Of a stretch of DNA of 64,000 nucleotides, positions 48,870 through 58,800 are shown one piece after another; the first letter of the stretch is position 1, and each line of letters starts with the position of its first letter. The position numbers were made by a program, and so were the translations under genes. The DNA is from Bryoerythrophyllum caledonicum (lineage: Eukaryota; Streptophyta; Bryopsida; Pottiales; Pottiaceae): assembly GCA_963971425.1 (NCBI GenBank), contig OZ020516.1, forward strand, positions 34,212,199-34,276,198. Direction: 5' to 3'. The notes under the pieces were generated by a model, which saw nothing but the letters and a program-made list of their open reading frames with translations, had not been told where the DNA came from and ran no database searches.

Positions 48870-49183
48870 GATGGCTGCACTGTAAAACGCAACCCTATCC
48901 AACCTCAATCGCTGCCTTCCGCTACTTCTTCCTCCTCGACCCTGCCGCGATTCCTCCGTGCTACTGTAGTACGCAACGTGACCTCCTGATCGATCACGTC
49001 GCAACGCAATTCCCGTCGCCGACGATAGTCGTTCCGACGCAACCGATCTCGCGCGAGATCACCGAAAGTGTGGGAAGAGCACGGAGAGAGGATCGGGGCT
49101 GTGGGACCGTGTGCTACTCTATCAGTCCACGGTCGTAGGATGGACTCTGCCCCGGGAACGGGTTCCGGTCCTACGACCGTGTA
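47819..49183. repeat. segmental duplication, copy 1 (~1.37 kb)
   Basis: It is nearly identical, in direct orientation, to 52887-54243, starting TGACCTAAAAA and ending around GGTTCCGGTCCTACGAC. It covers a whole small gene, its introns and about 300 bp of promoter. Differences are scattered substitutions and small indels, most in introns and the flank. Confidence 0.92.
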
Positions 49184-49661
49184 TTTGCGGTCGTAGGTGA
49201 CTAGTACTTCTTACAGTAGTTAAATTGAAGATCCTACAGTGAAAAATAGTAAAACGGTGTTTCAAGAAATTCTGCAATTGCTCATCTTAGAGAGGTAGTT
49301 TTGGGGTGGTTTTGGTAAAACATAGTATGGTGTTTCGGTGGTTAATTTCTTTTGCTTTGTTGTACACATACACTCTCATGTAATAAGTAACTTGGGGTTG
49401 TCGGTTCAATAAATCATAGATGAAGCCATGATCTTTGCATCTAGACAAGTAGATTAAAATATAATTAATTTTGCAAGAAATTTTATTTTTAGTAAATAAA
49501 CTATATAATTCTAGTATCACAATAGTATTTTTTATTTTTTTGGAATAATATCAATAAGATTTTCTAAGTCTATTTTTAGTATAATTTCTCATATCTTCAA
49601 ATTACTTGATTACATTTCACAAAGAGCATTTGAAATTTGACATTGCCAATGCATTGTTCAA
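49184..49661. other. AT-rich spacer
   Basis: There is nothing recognisable besides AT-rich DNA between the duplication edge and the Tc1/mariner element. Confidence 0.4.
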
Positions 49662-52045
49662 TGGGGTGACATTCAAAATTGGCGTTTTTCCAATTCCAAG
49701 GATAGTATCCACTCTGGTGCCAACTTTGACGCCTTTGCAAGGGCTGGAAAACGATTTGTTTACCATGGAATATTTGGCACAAGATCATCTCTATGTTGGC
49801 AACATGTGTGCCAAATTTCAAGGCCAAGAGATGAATATAAAAAAAGATATTCCAACATGTGTAGTTGTGAGAAACAAACGGGGAAACCATCACCCTCCCT
49901 GAGGCTAAAAATTTGTTTCTTCACTAAGAAAGTTTTGGCACAAGATTGCCTCTATGTTGACAATATGTGTGAAAATTTTCAAAGCCAAAAGATTCATAAT
50001 GTTGTATTTAACTACTTCTGGACTTTGCAAAGCCGAGAAATAAGGAAGAAGGAATATTTGTTTCGTAAAATAATGGCACCAGAGAAATTGAAAGGGATAC
50101 TCAGTGAATAAATTTTGATCAATCATCCGGATATCTCCAAATGATTTTAGTAATACGAAAAGAACCGATGTTAGTAATGCTTAATATAGAAAAAGCGCAG
50201 AATTTCCTTAGTTGTGATCGACAAAATGATAACAAGTTTCAAGCTAACAGTTTATAAAACATACCATGTAATATGGTCCAATGTACATTTCTGTGGTAGT
50301 ATAGTGGAGAAGGACAAGAAAATATAGGTCCACGTCCAGTGTCCTTCCTATGTACAATTATACGTAAAGTTGTATAAGAATAATATAGTAGATATTAGAG
50401 CTTGGAGCATTGACATGTCAGGAATGTCGTTCTGCCATCCGGAGATATCCGGTTGGAAGTAGAGTACTCAAGATCGAGTTGCACAATCGATTAAAAATGT
50501 TAATGCGTTGGTAAGCCGACGGCCCGCCTGTGCGTGAACGAAGATCTCCAAATACCATAATCACTACAATTCTAATAAAAAAATCCGCCCCTAACATCTG
50601 CAACGGAGGAAAAGACGGACTATTGGTTTCTCCAAGCCATCAAAATGAACAGGCGGAGAGTCACACTATGGAGTATATGGCGCAGTGTCGCCCAAAGAAA
50701 CGTCTAGTAGCATCACTCCAAGATCATCCTCCTCTAACCGTTCACTACGGAGTTCTTCCATCAGTGCGTTAGGGATACTATTCAAAGGTTCTTACGTAGA
50801 TGTGTCATACTTAGTCAAATTGCAGTCATAAAATCTTTCTTGACATCTCGTCACATGTTCAGCAATTGGCGTTTGCTTAGAAGTACCGTGGATGGTGTGC
50901 AGAAGAGTGAAGCGCATTGTTTGGACAGATGAATCTACCTTTGAAATTAGAAAAGATTCTAGACTTCATGAGAACTGCATATGATAGCTATTCATTAAGT
51001 TGTATAGTTCCTACTTTCAAAAGTGAACAAACTTCTTTGATGATTTGGAGCTCATTTGCTATAAAGCAGAAGTCAAAACTTGATTGTATGCCTAAAAATC
51101 AACGTTCTGCTAAGGATTTTGTAAAAGTGGTCTACAATGGCAAATTGGTTCATTTCATAGGTAAAGTTCCACAAAGAGTGCTCATGAAAGATAGTGCATC
51201 CGTCCATTGGAGCAGATTAAGTGAAAAATGGAGACAAACACGCCTTCTTGACAAGCTCAATTGGCTTGCAAACTCTCCCAATGTCAATCTAATCAAGAAC
51301 CTCTATAAGATTCTAAAAGATGTTGTGCAACATTGCAAGGCATGCCCTAGAAACTTAGATGCATTGTGGAAGTTAGTCAGTGGTTACAAAGCTCCTTCAA
51401 CTATGTCATTCTATGCCCTCTAGGTTACAAATAGTGTTGACATTAAGAGTGGACATACACATTGGTAGATTTTGAATATCTTTTTTGTATACATCTTTTG
51501 GCCTTAAAATGTTTAGTACATGTTATTAATATAGAAAAGATCTTGTGCCAAAACTTTTACGATGAAGTTGCAATTTTTCTGCCCTAGGGAAGGTGTTGAA
51601 GTTGGAAGAAGTGAAAAGGTTTTCCCCTTTGTTTCTCACTACATATGTTGGTAGATTTGGATATTTGTTTTTGTGTGGATCTTCTGGACTTGAAATTTTT
51701 CACACATGTAATCATAGAGGAGATGGTCACACGCCAAAAATTCCACGGGAAAATAAAAAAAATTCAGCCTTTGAGAGGGTGTCAAAGTTGGTAGATGTGA
51801 AATTTTTCCCATGTTATAATTTCCCATGGGATAATTTCACAGTTATCCCATGTTGGATATCTTTTTTGGTATTCATCTCCCAGCCTTGAAATATTGCACA
51901 CATGTTATCAGCATAGAGATGATCTTGATTCAAAAAAATTATGGCGAATAAACAATTTCCTAGCCCTAAAGAGGGCGTCAAAGTTGGCAGCATAATAGAT
52001 ACTATGCCTGGACTTGCAAAAATGCCAATTTGAATGTCACCCCAC
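49662..52045 (+). mobile_element. Tc1/mariner-type DNA transposon, inactive
   Basis: The left end TGGGGTGACATTCAAAAT and the right end (inverted) GTGGGGTGACATTCAAAT continue as inverted repeats for about 70 bp with mismatches (both reach TGCCAACTTTGACGCC). TA follows the right end, as expected for the TA target of this superfamily; the left TA is lost. Subterminal regions on both sides contain repeats of ~160 bp with CCAAATTTCAAGGCC words. A broken transposase lies in the middle. Confidence 0.75.
50820..51423 (+). pseudogene. Tc1/mariner transposase remnant
   Basis: This is a DDE transposase fossil in at least two frames. VWTDESTFE at about 50915-50941 carries the first catalytic aspartate. 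After a frame change, LMKDSASVHWSR near 51180 matches the second-aspartate block (family pattern M-x-D-N-A-x-x-H). LNWLANSPNVNLIKNLYKIL near 51258 matches the WPxxSPDLNPIENxW block, where the third acidic residue is replaced by lysine. In-frame stops occur upstream (QQLAFA-stop-KYRGWCAEE). It therefore cannot make an active enzyme. Confidence 0.75.
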
Positions 52046-52868
52046 TATACAAAACCAACAAAATCATTATTATCTAATTTAATTTCTTACGTAAAGAACT
52101 AGATACAACAAAGATGTGACAATATTTTAAAAAAATTCAAATTAGGATATGAAGATAAAAGATTTTAATGATTGTTATGATGACAGATAAAAATCCAACT
52201 GAATTGTTTGGAGCCAAATAGCCTTGTAAAATAAGACATCCCTTGTGCCAAGATTGGATTTTGTTTCTAATTTGTATAAAGAGAACAACGCTATTTAAAT
52301 GTGTACCAAGTTTTTTATATAAAAGAGAGATATTACACTTTCAAATCAAAGTTGCAATTGGTCTTAAATATTAAAGTCATAAATAAAGACATTCTAGAGA
52401 GAAAAGAATGGTCTTACATGGTTTGTGTAGCTTAAAAGCCTTTTATGTTGTTTCTTTAAGGCAACTTAAAACATGGATTTGTCATGTCAAAAAGCACTTA
52501 TCTTGTGGTTATTTAATGCAACACCAAGTTCTTTTATACCTTCCTCTTTATACATTTCATAGTGCAATAATTACCTTTCAGAAAAAACGATTTTCTAAGT
52601 AACAATCATATGACTTGTTAAAGAAGTGAAGCATTAGTGCCATCACAAACAATTGGTGCTTACATTAACAAGATAATATAATCAACTGAAATACCTCAAA
52701 AATAAAAATTCAATTTTCTAGATTTCAAAAGTTATGATATCCAAAACAAATCACGGTAAATTTTGCAATGTTTGCATTGATTTCAGAATAAATATCATTT
52801 TCACTACCTCAATTGTCAAATAGGTTCAATCATATGGTAGAACAAAAGCAAAAGTTCCACTGATAAGA
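52046..52868. other. AT-rich spacer
   Basis: There is AT-rich DNA between the transposon and the second duplication copy. The short plus-strand frame at 52408-52602 has no supporting features. Confidence 0.4.
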
Positions 52869-53923
52869 TCATTTAGGATGCCTTTGTGACCTAAAAAATC
52901 TCCAGAAGCGTTCAGACCTAAAGAATATATCTCCAGAAGTTTTCACCTGGGAGCAAAATATTGATGCATCACTCGCTCTGTTCACCAACCCCCTGCACTC
53001 GCCCCAAACACCCTCATGAATTCACAACAATGTACATGCTGGCATTCTCAAAGAGCACCACGAAATTCTCCCAAACCCATCAGATGACAGAAAGAAGCTC
53101 ACCACGTGAGCTGGAGAAGGAGCACCGGTCGCACGCTCCAGCAGTTGTATCCGCTTCTCCAATTGCTTGTAGTACCCCTCTACCTAGACACGATTTCAAC
53201 CACAACGAAGAACATCATCAAACCAACACGTTGGCGTAAATGCCTCAGGACGAGTTGTAATTATCATGACATTCTACAACCAGTGCTAAATGAGCTCAGA
53301 ACTTCTTCAACTAAGTAAAGACGAGGCTAATGAAAATGAAAGTGGCCATCACAGGAATGAAATAAACAGATGTGTCAGTGAAGGAGTGAGCTGGCCCATT
53401 AGAATGTTATGATGTGTCATGGACAACATATTTTAACACATATCCTAGAACTTCTTGAATCAGGTTGAAAAGGCAACTCAAATCGAAGGGAAGAAACAGG
53501 ATGTGCGCTGGTGAAGAAATGAGCATGACTCACTAAATAGGAGATTGAGAACTTTCGAGTCTCGTTAGCACTGGTTCTAGGACGTTGTGGCTAAACCCTA
53601 AGTCCTTACAGGAAAGACAGTTTCTTCTTGCAAATGATTCCCAATCTCGCATACGGCCATTGCTTCAACTGAATTTCCACACCACATACCACCGCAAGAC
53701 CGCAAAACCCCACCAAAATTCACATCCACACAACCAGAACTCAGATTGCAAGAACCCAATCCATCACAACACCATGGCCCCCAACACACTCACAAGCTTG
53801 ACACAGTACCTCATCGGCGAGAATGTGGTGGCTGCCCCACACATCCCGCTGCAACTGGAACATGGCAATGCCCGACGCCACGGCGAACCCCGTGAAGAAG
53901 GACGTCGCGCGCACTCGAAACAT
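52869..53923 (-). CDS. small membrane-anchored protein, duplicated gene copy 2, 3 exons
   Basis: Exons 53923-53810, 53165-53103 and 52946-52869 give 84 residues. The first exon encodes the same 38 residues as copy 1. Exon 2 differs in one residue (PADV to PAHV). The last exon differs because the duplication breakpoint falls at copy 1's stop codon: here the frame runs on into unique sequence as FWRFFRSQRHPK before stopping. Promoter, introns and splice sites are conserved, so it may be expressed. Confidence 0.55.
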
Positions 53924-54243
53924 GACGGCTGCACTGGAAAACGCAACCCTATCCAACCTCAATCACTGCCTTCCGCTATTTCTTCCTCCTCCTCGACCCT
54001 GCCGCGATTCCTCCGTGCTACTGTAGTACCCAACGTGAACTCCTGATCGATCACGTCGCAACCCAATTCCCCTCGCCGACGATAGTCGTTCCGACGCAAC
54101 CGATCTCGCGCGAGATCACCGGAAGTGTGTGAAGAGCACGGAGAGAGGATCGGGGCTGTGGGACCGTGTGCTACTCTATCAGTCCACGGTCGTAGGATGG
54201 ACTCTGCCCCGGGAACGGGTTCCGGTCCTACGACTGTGTATGT
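52887..54243. repeat. segmental duplication, copy 2 (~1.36 kb)
   Basis: Direct repeat of 47819-49183, offset by about 5.06 kb. The interval between copies contains a Tc1/mariner element. No repeated element is obvious at the breakpoints. Confidence 0.92.
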
Positions 54244-54423
54244 GTATTCTATCTGTGGGTGTAGGATGACCGTCTCTTTGCCCGTGGGAATAGGAGCTGA
54301 TTCATGGTCTTAGGTGAGACTCATCTCATTGGACTGCTCCGTGGTCTAGTTCTATGACCGCAGTCTTTTGGGCTTCTTTTTTGGGAGGCCCTCAGTATTC
54401 TCATCTGTATGACCTTGGGTTAA

Positions 54424-54649
54424 CTCTTAAACGTCAGAAGGTGCCGCTGGTGGCCACAGTATTCTACACATATAATATCGTGTTTGAACGTGATAAGGTT
54501 GAGATATTGCAATGACCTCCAAATGAAAGATGTTAGTTGATGAATTTTCAATCCAACGATGAAAGTCTCGCTAGACTTTTGTATTTTTTTGGTATTCTAC
54601 AGAGTAGCATACGTCCTTGTATGTATGGTTCCCAACTCACGTTTAACGG
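54424..54649. mobile_element. short TTAA-type MITE, family F copy 2
   Basis: This 226-bp element starts CTCTTAAACGTCAG after TTAA (54420-54423) and ends ACGTTTAACGG before GTAA (54650-54653). It matches 20675-20898. The next element (family E, diverged) begins immediately, sharing the TAA. Confidence 0.65.
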
Positions 54650-54653
54650 GTAA

Positions 54654-55375
54654 CCCTTCAATGCCCAGGTCATGTTTCTCCAAAACCAAGATATGTGCTA
54701 ATTTTTTCTTTGGACTAACTTTGATGGAAATATTCAAAGGTTGATGGAATAGATTATAGTGTTTAAAGCTACCATATATTGGTAATGAAAATTGTGGACA
54801 TTGGAGGGTATACTAATTTATCCATCAATAGATTCTTGCAATATACTTTGTACTTTGAATGAAAGAGGTTCACATGTGCACTAGGTTGATAGCTTTGCAT
54901 TGACATATCATACGTGAAGAAAACATTTATACATGATTATTGATGATTTTTAAACTTTTGTCTACTTGATTGTATAGGAAAATTTTCCAAATTGATTCAA
55001 ATCAAAATGGAAGTTTTGTATGCAGTGAGAGAAATTATCAATCAGGAAGCGATGAGAGAGATTAACAATCACGAAACGATGAAGAATCTTTGAAAGATAA
55101 ATCTCAATCAAAATTGAAGACCAAACACATTTTGCATGTGTATGACATACACGATGATATGCGGTATGGTATTCAAAGAATTACATGGTATTTGATGTGT
55201 TTTGTGTTGCATTCCTACCTTTTCCATGACTTCTATTACTCCAAATCATGATCCTATTTTTGCAGGGTGTTCATGTATTGTGTGCGCAAATCTAAACTTC
55301 ACATTCTACAGCCTAATTCCTCATCAATTTCATGAAAATTGAGTTTTAACACCTCCATAGTCCTATTCATGGTAT
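54654..55375. mobile_element. TTAA element family E, diverged copy
   Basis: The left end CCCTTCAATGCCCAGG and the interior (GGTTGATGGAATAGATTATAG, GTTCACATGTGCACTAGG) match family E in forward orientation. The right end is eroded around 55375. It has no coding function. Confidence 0.6.
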
Positions 55376-55588
55376 GATATGCACTAAAAAGTTTAGCCGC
55401 ATTTTATCATGTGAAATACTCATGTGTCAAGGTTCTGTGACCATCGTAAGCTTTAAAGATAGGATATCATAAACAAGCAGGGGACCAAAAATGGCAGGAT
55501 CTATCTATGAATTACATTCCACAATCGTAATCAACAGTACCGTAAGTAACCCTCCAGTTTAGCACCTCGAGCATGAAGAAGAACGCCG

Positions 55589-55603
55589 GTTCCCGAAGGG
55601 AAC
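55589..55603 (-). other. conserved hairpin in LINE 3' UTR
   Basis: On the minus strand, GTTCCC-TTC-GGGAAC forms a 6-bp stem with a UUC loop, 14 nt from the tail. The SINE at 17977-17991 has GTCTCC-TTC-GGAGAT in the same place. Two stem pairs differ by compensatory double changes (T-A to C-G and C-G to T-A) and one by G-C to G-U. In LINE-SINE pairs such hairpins are recognised by the LINE reverse transcriptase. Confidence 0.7.
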
Positions 55604-55820
55604 GGGCGTGAATAAAGTGTCTGTTCGTTCCATTGCTAAGACCATGCCCACCGCACAAGGAATTAGCGAACTGGAACTACTTCCCCCTTTCGAGGGTAGA
55701 TACTATGTAACGAGTAGCCAGAAACCAACCAAAGACGACCAACCACGACCAAACTAACTAAACAACAAAAAGCAAAACCAAACAGGTAGCCAATCAGGAA
55801 GAGACAGAGTGGCGAAGTTC

Positions 55821-58800
55821 TTAAGGGGGGTCTTGCCTATCAGGGAGGACTTGGTTGTTTTCGATTTGGCGTTTATGCAGTAAAATAGACATGGCATGTT
55901 GAATAGCGATGGTGTTGATATTTTTAAAGGTAGTTTTAATTGTATCAACGGGTATCTTGAAGGTATCTTCGAGAGTTTTCATAGATGGGATAAAGGTGGT
56001 GGCACGAGCGACGGATGTGATAACAATAAGGGGGTCCACATTCCAGCCGAGGGCAATGATGTCGTCTATTAGGGGTTGGTATTTATCTATTTTGTTTTGT
56101 ATTGTTTCCGGGGAGAATCTATCGTTGCAATATGTAAATTTGATGAATTGAATGGTGTAGTCTTGGTTGATGTTCTTGGGTGGTGGGTCGTTGTATGGTA
56201 AACCTTTGACACAAAGAATGTCCGGTTTGAGCCTAGCGTTGCAATGACATCTTTGGGTCATACATGAGCATGGAAGTAGCCATGGGGGGACCGTGTTTTC
56301 TTGTGGATTGCTATTAAAAGTGCCAGCGTTCATAAGTATGAAACATCTCGATTTATTGTAGGAGGTGATTAGTTTTCGGACTTCCCATACCGCTTTGTTA
56401 TGTCTTTTAACAATTAGAGAGTGTATGTGGTGGTTTTGGCATTTGAGTAGCACATGAAGCCATGTGTCGGGGTCCATTGAGGGGCATATGGGGCATGTTA
56501 TGGATGGGAATCTTTCTATTCCAAAGAAGAGTTGTTTGCGAGCGTTTCCCATATACTGACCCGTACGGAATTTGATGAGGCACGTTATTTGTGAGTCTGA
56601 GATGATGGGGTTTTTCCAAAAGTTTGTAGAGAGTTCATTGTCTATGTCGTTATTGTTAGTCCATTTTTCTATGTTAGGAATATTTTCTGAGATTGTATCC
56701 AGGTTGTTGTAGAGGTCTTGTTTTTTGAGATATTTGCCCAGAAATCTAATTGGGCCTTTGTCGGGGGTATCTTCTCGGGAAGGCCAATCTTCTTTTTGAA
56801 AGTAGTATGGGGTGGCATGAGCATGTTCGTGAGGGTCTTTGGCGTTTTTGTGTGTTTTTTCTCGGCCTTCTTTTGCAAGTTTGTCTGCTTGTTCGTTGCC
56901 ATCAATGTTGGCATGGGCTCTGACTTTGTGAAGGGTTGTGATTTGTGTGCGGTTTTGTAACATTTGTACCATTGATGTTAATATGGTTTGGTCGGGGTGA
57001 CTGTTGTGAAGGGTTGGGTGTGTTATTTGAGTGTTTAGCAGGTAGAGTGCATTTATACAATCGGTGAATATATGTGCAGGTTCATTTTTGTATTTTGTTG
57101 TGATGATTTGTAGTGTTTTGTGAATGGCCATAAGTTATGCTCTGAGGATATTTTGTAGTCCATGGAGTCTTTTGGCTAGTTTAATTTCTTTGGTAGAATT
57201 ATATATGCCATATCCAGCTTTTTTTCTGCGCCAAGAGCCCGGGCTAATTTGTTCCGGTGGTTTAAAGGAGCCGTCGGTGTAATAACTGTGTGCGGGGTTA
57301 AATTTTGGTGTGGTATGAGTTGGGTATTCTGGGAGGGGGGGAGGTATGACGGAGTAGTTTAATGTGTTGTTGATATAGTTTAATTTTGACCAATTTTTAC
57401 TTTTGTTTACGGGGGTTTGTATGGGTGTTGGTTGGGCCGGTTTTGTGTATGGTCTTTGTATATCTAGATTGTCTGTTATGGAGGTAAGTTCCGCAAGTTG
57501 TTCTAGAGAGCCAATGGTTTGATTTTGATGATGGACGCATAGTATTTGTAATGTAGATGGTTCAGTTTGGGGTTTTTTTAGCTCGGGTGGAATATTAGGT
57601 TCTACGTATGTTATTGTGTCTGCTTCAAATACTGCAATGATGTGGGAATCTGGGAATGGATTTGAATGTTGGTTGTTGTTTTGGTACCAATTGTTGTTTG
57701 GTGTGACGATGATTGTTTTTGTGTTATTTGGATCGTGTTTGGCGGCAAGTCTAGCCCAATGTATGGCTTGTTCCATGTCTTTCTCGTTGTGGGGGTGAGC
57801 TATGCCATTTCCGATCCATTTGTGGTCAAAGGCCTTGCCAAGGGATCCAAATATTTTGTCTCTTTCGTATGGTGAGTAGAATTTATTTAGTTTGGTAGGA
57901 CATGTGATCGGGGAGGAAAAGTATGAGTGCTCGATGTTAAAGGATGAGATTAGTGAGTCTAAGATGGGGGTGGGTATTGTGCATTTTTGAGGGGGTCAGT
58001 TTTTGGTATTCGATATTTATACCTTTGGTAAAGCCATATTAGTTCGGTTTCAAAGGGTTGGGTTGTTGGTTCAATGTTTGTAGGGGTTTGGAATTTTGTA
58101 TGATATTGTTTCCATAACCATTGGAGCCTGGTAATGGGTATGGTGTGTAAATGTCGGCCGTTTTCTTCGTATAGATGTGCTTGATTGTTATCTATTTGAA
58201 TTGTGTTTGAGGATGTAAGGATATCATTTTCGGGGTTGCATTCTGTTGTGTAGATGTTTAAGAGTGGGATAATTATGGCTGTTATTACGGATCTTGAGTC
58301 TGGGAATCGTTCTTGGGGGTGATGGGCTAGGATGATATCCGCGTATGTTTTGTTTTGAATTTTTTGGTAGTATTGTTTCAATTTTTCGGTGTTCTGTGTG
58401 GAGGTATTGGTATTGTGTCGTGGAAAAAGGTCTTTTTGGGGGAGCCACTTATTATATGTATTATCATTGTGTTGCCATTGGCATAGATATTTTGTGTAGG
58501 TATTTTGTATGTTGTTTGTGTCTGTGTGTTGGATATGTTTATGGTGTATGATGTTATTAATGGGATATGTGGTAGGGTTTTTGGGGATGTATGTTGGGGG
58601 GTGGGGGTGGGGGCGGGGGTGATATGTATGTGGAGGGTTAGCGGGATTGATTGGTGTGGGGATATTTCTTGGGTTGATGTTATTGTTGAGGGTGATGAAT
58701 GAATCTTTAAGTATATGAGAGTATAAATGTATGTTACAAGGAATACGACATATATTGGGGCATGTTTGGTGGCAAAATAGTTGTTTAGCAATATTTAAGG

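Noticed and set aside
49606..50111. Two ~100-codon plus-strand frames near the mariner left end
   Set aside because: They cover the element's subterminal repeats and repeat the same motifs; no resemblance to transposase.
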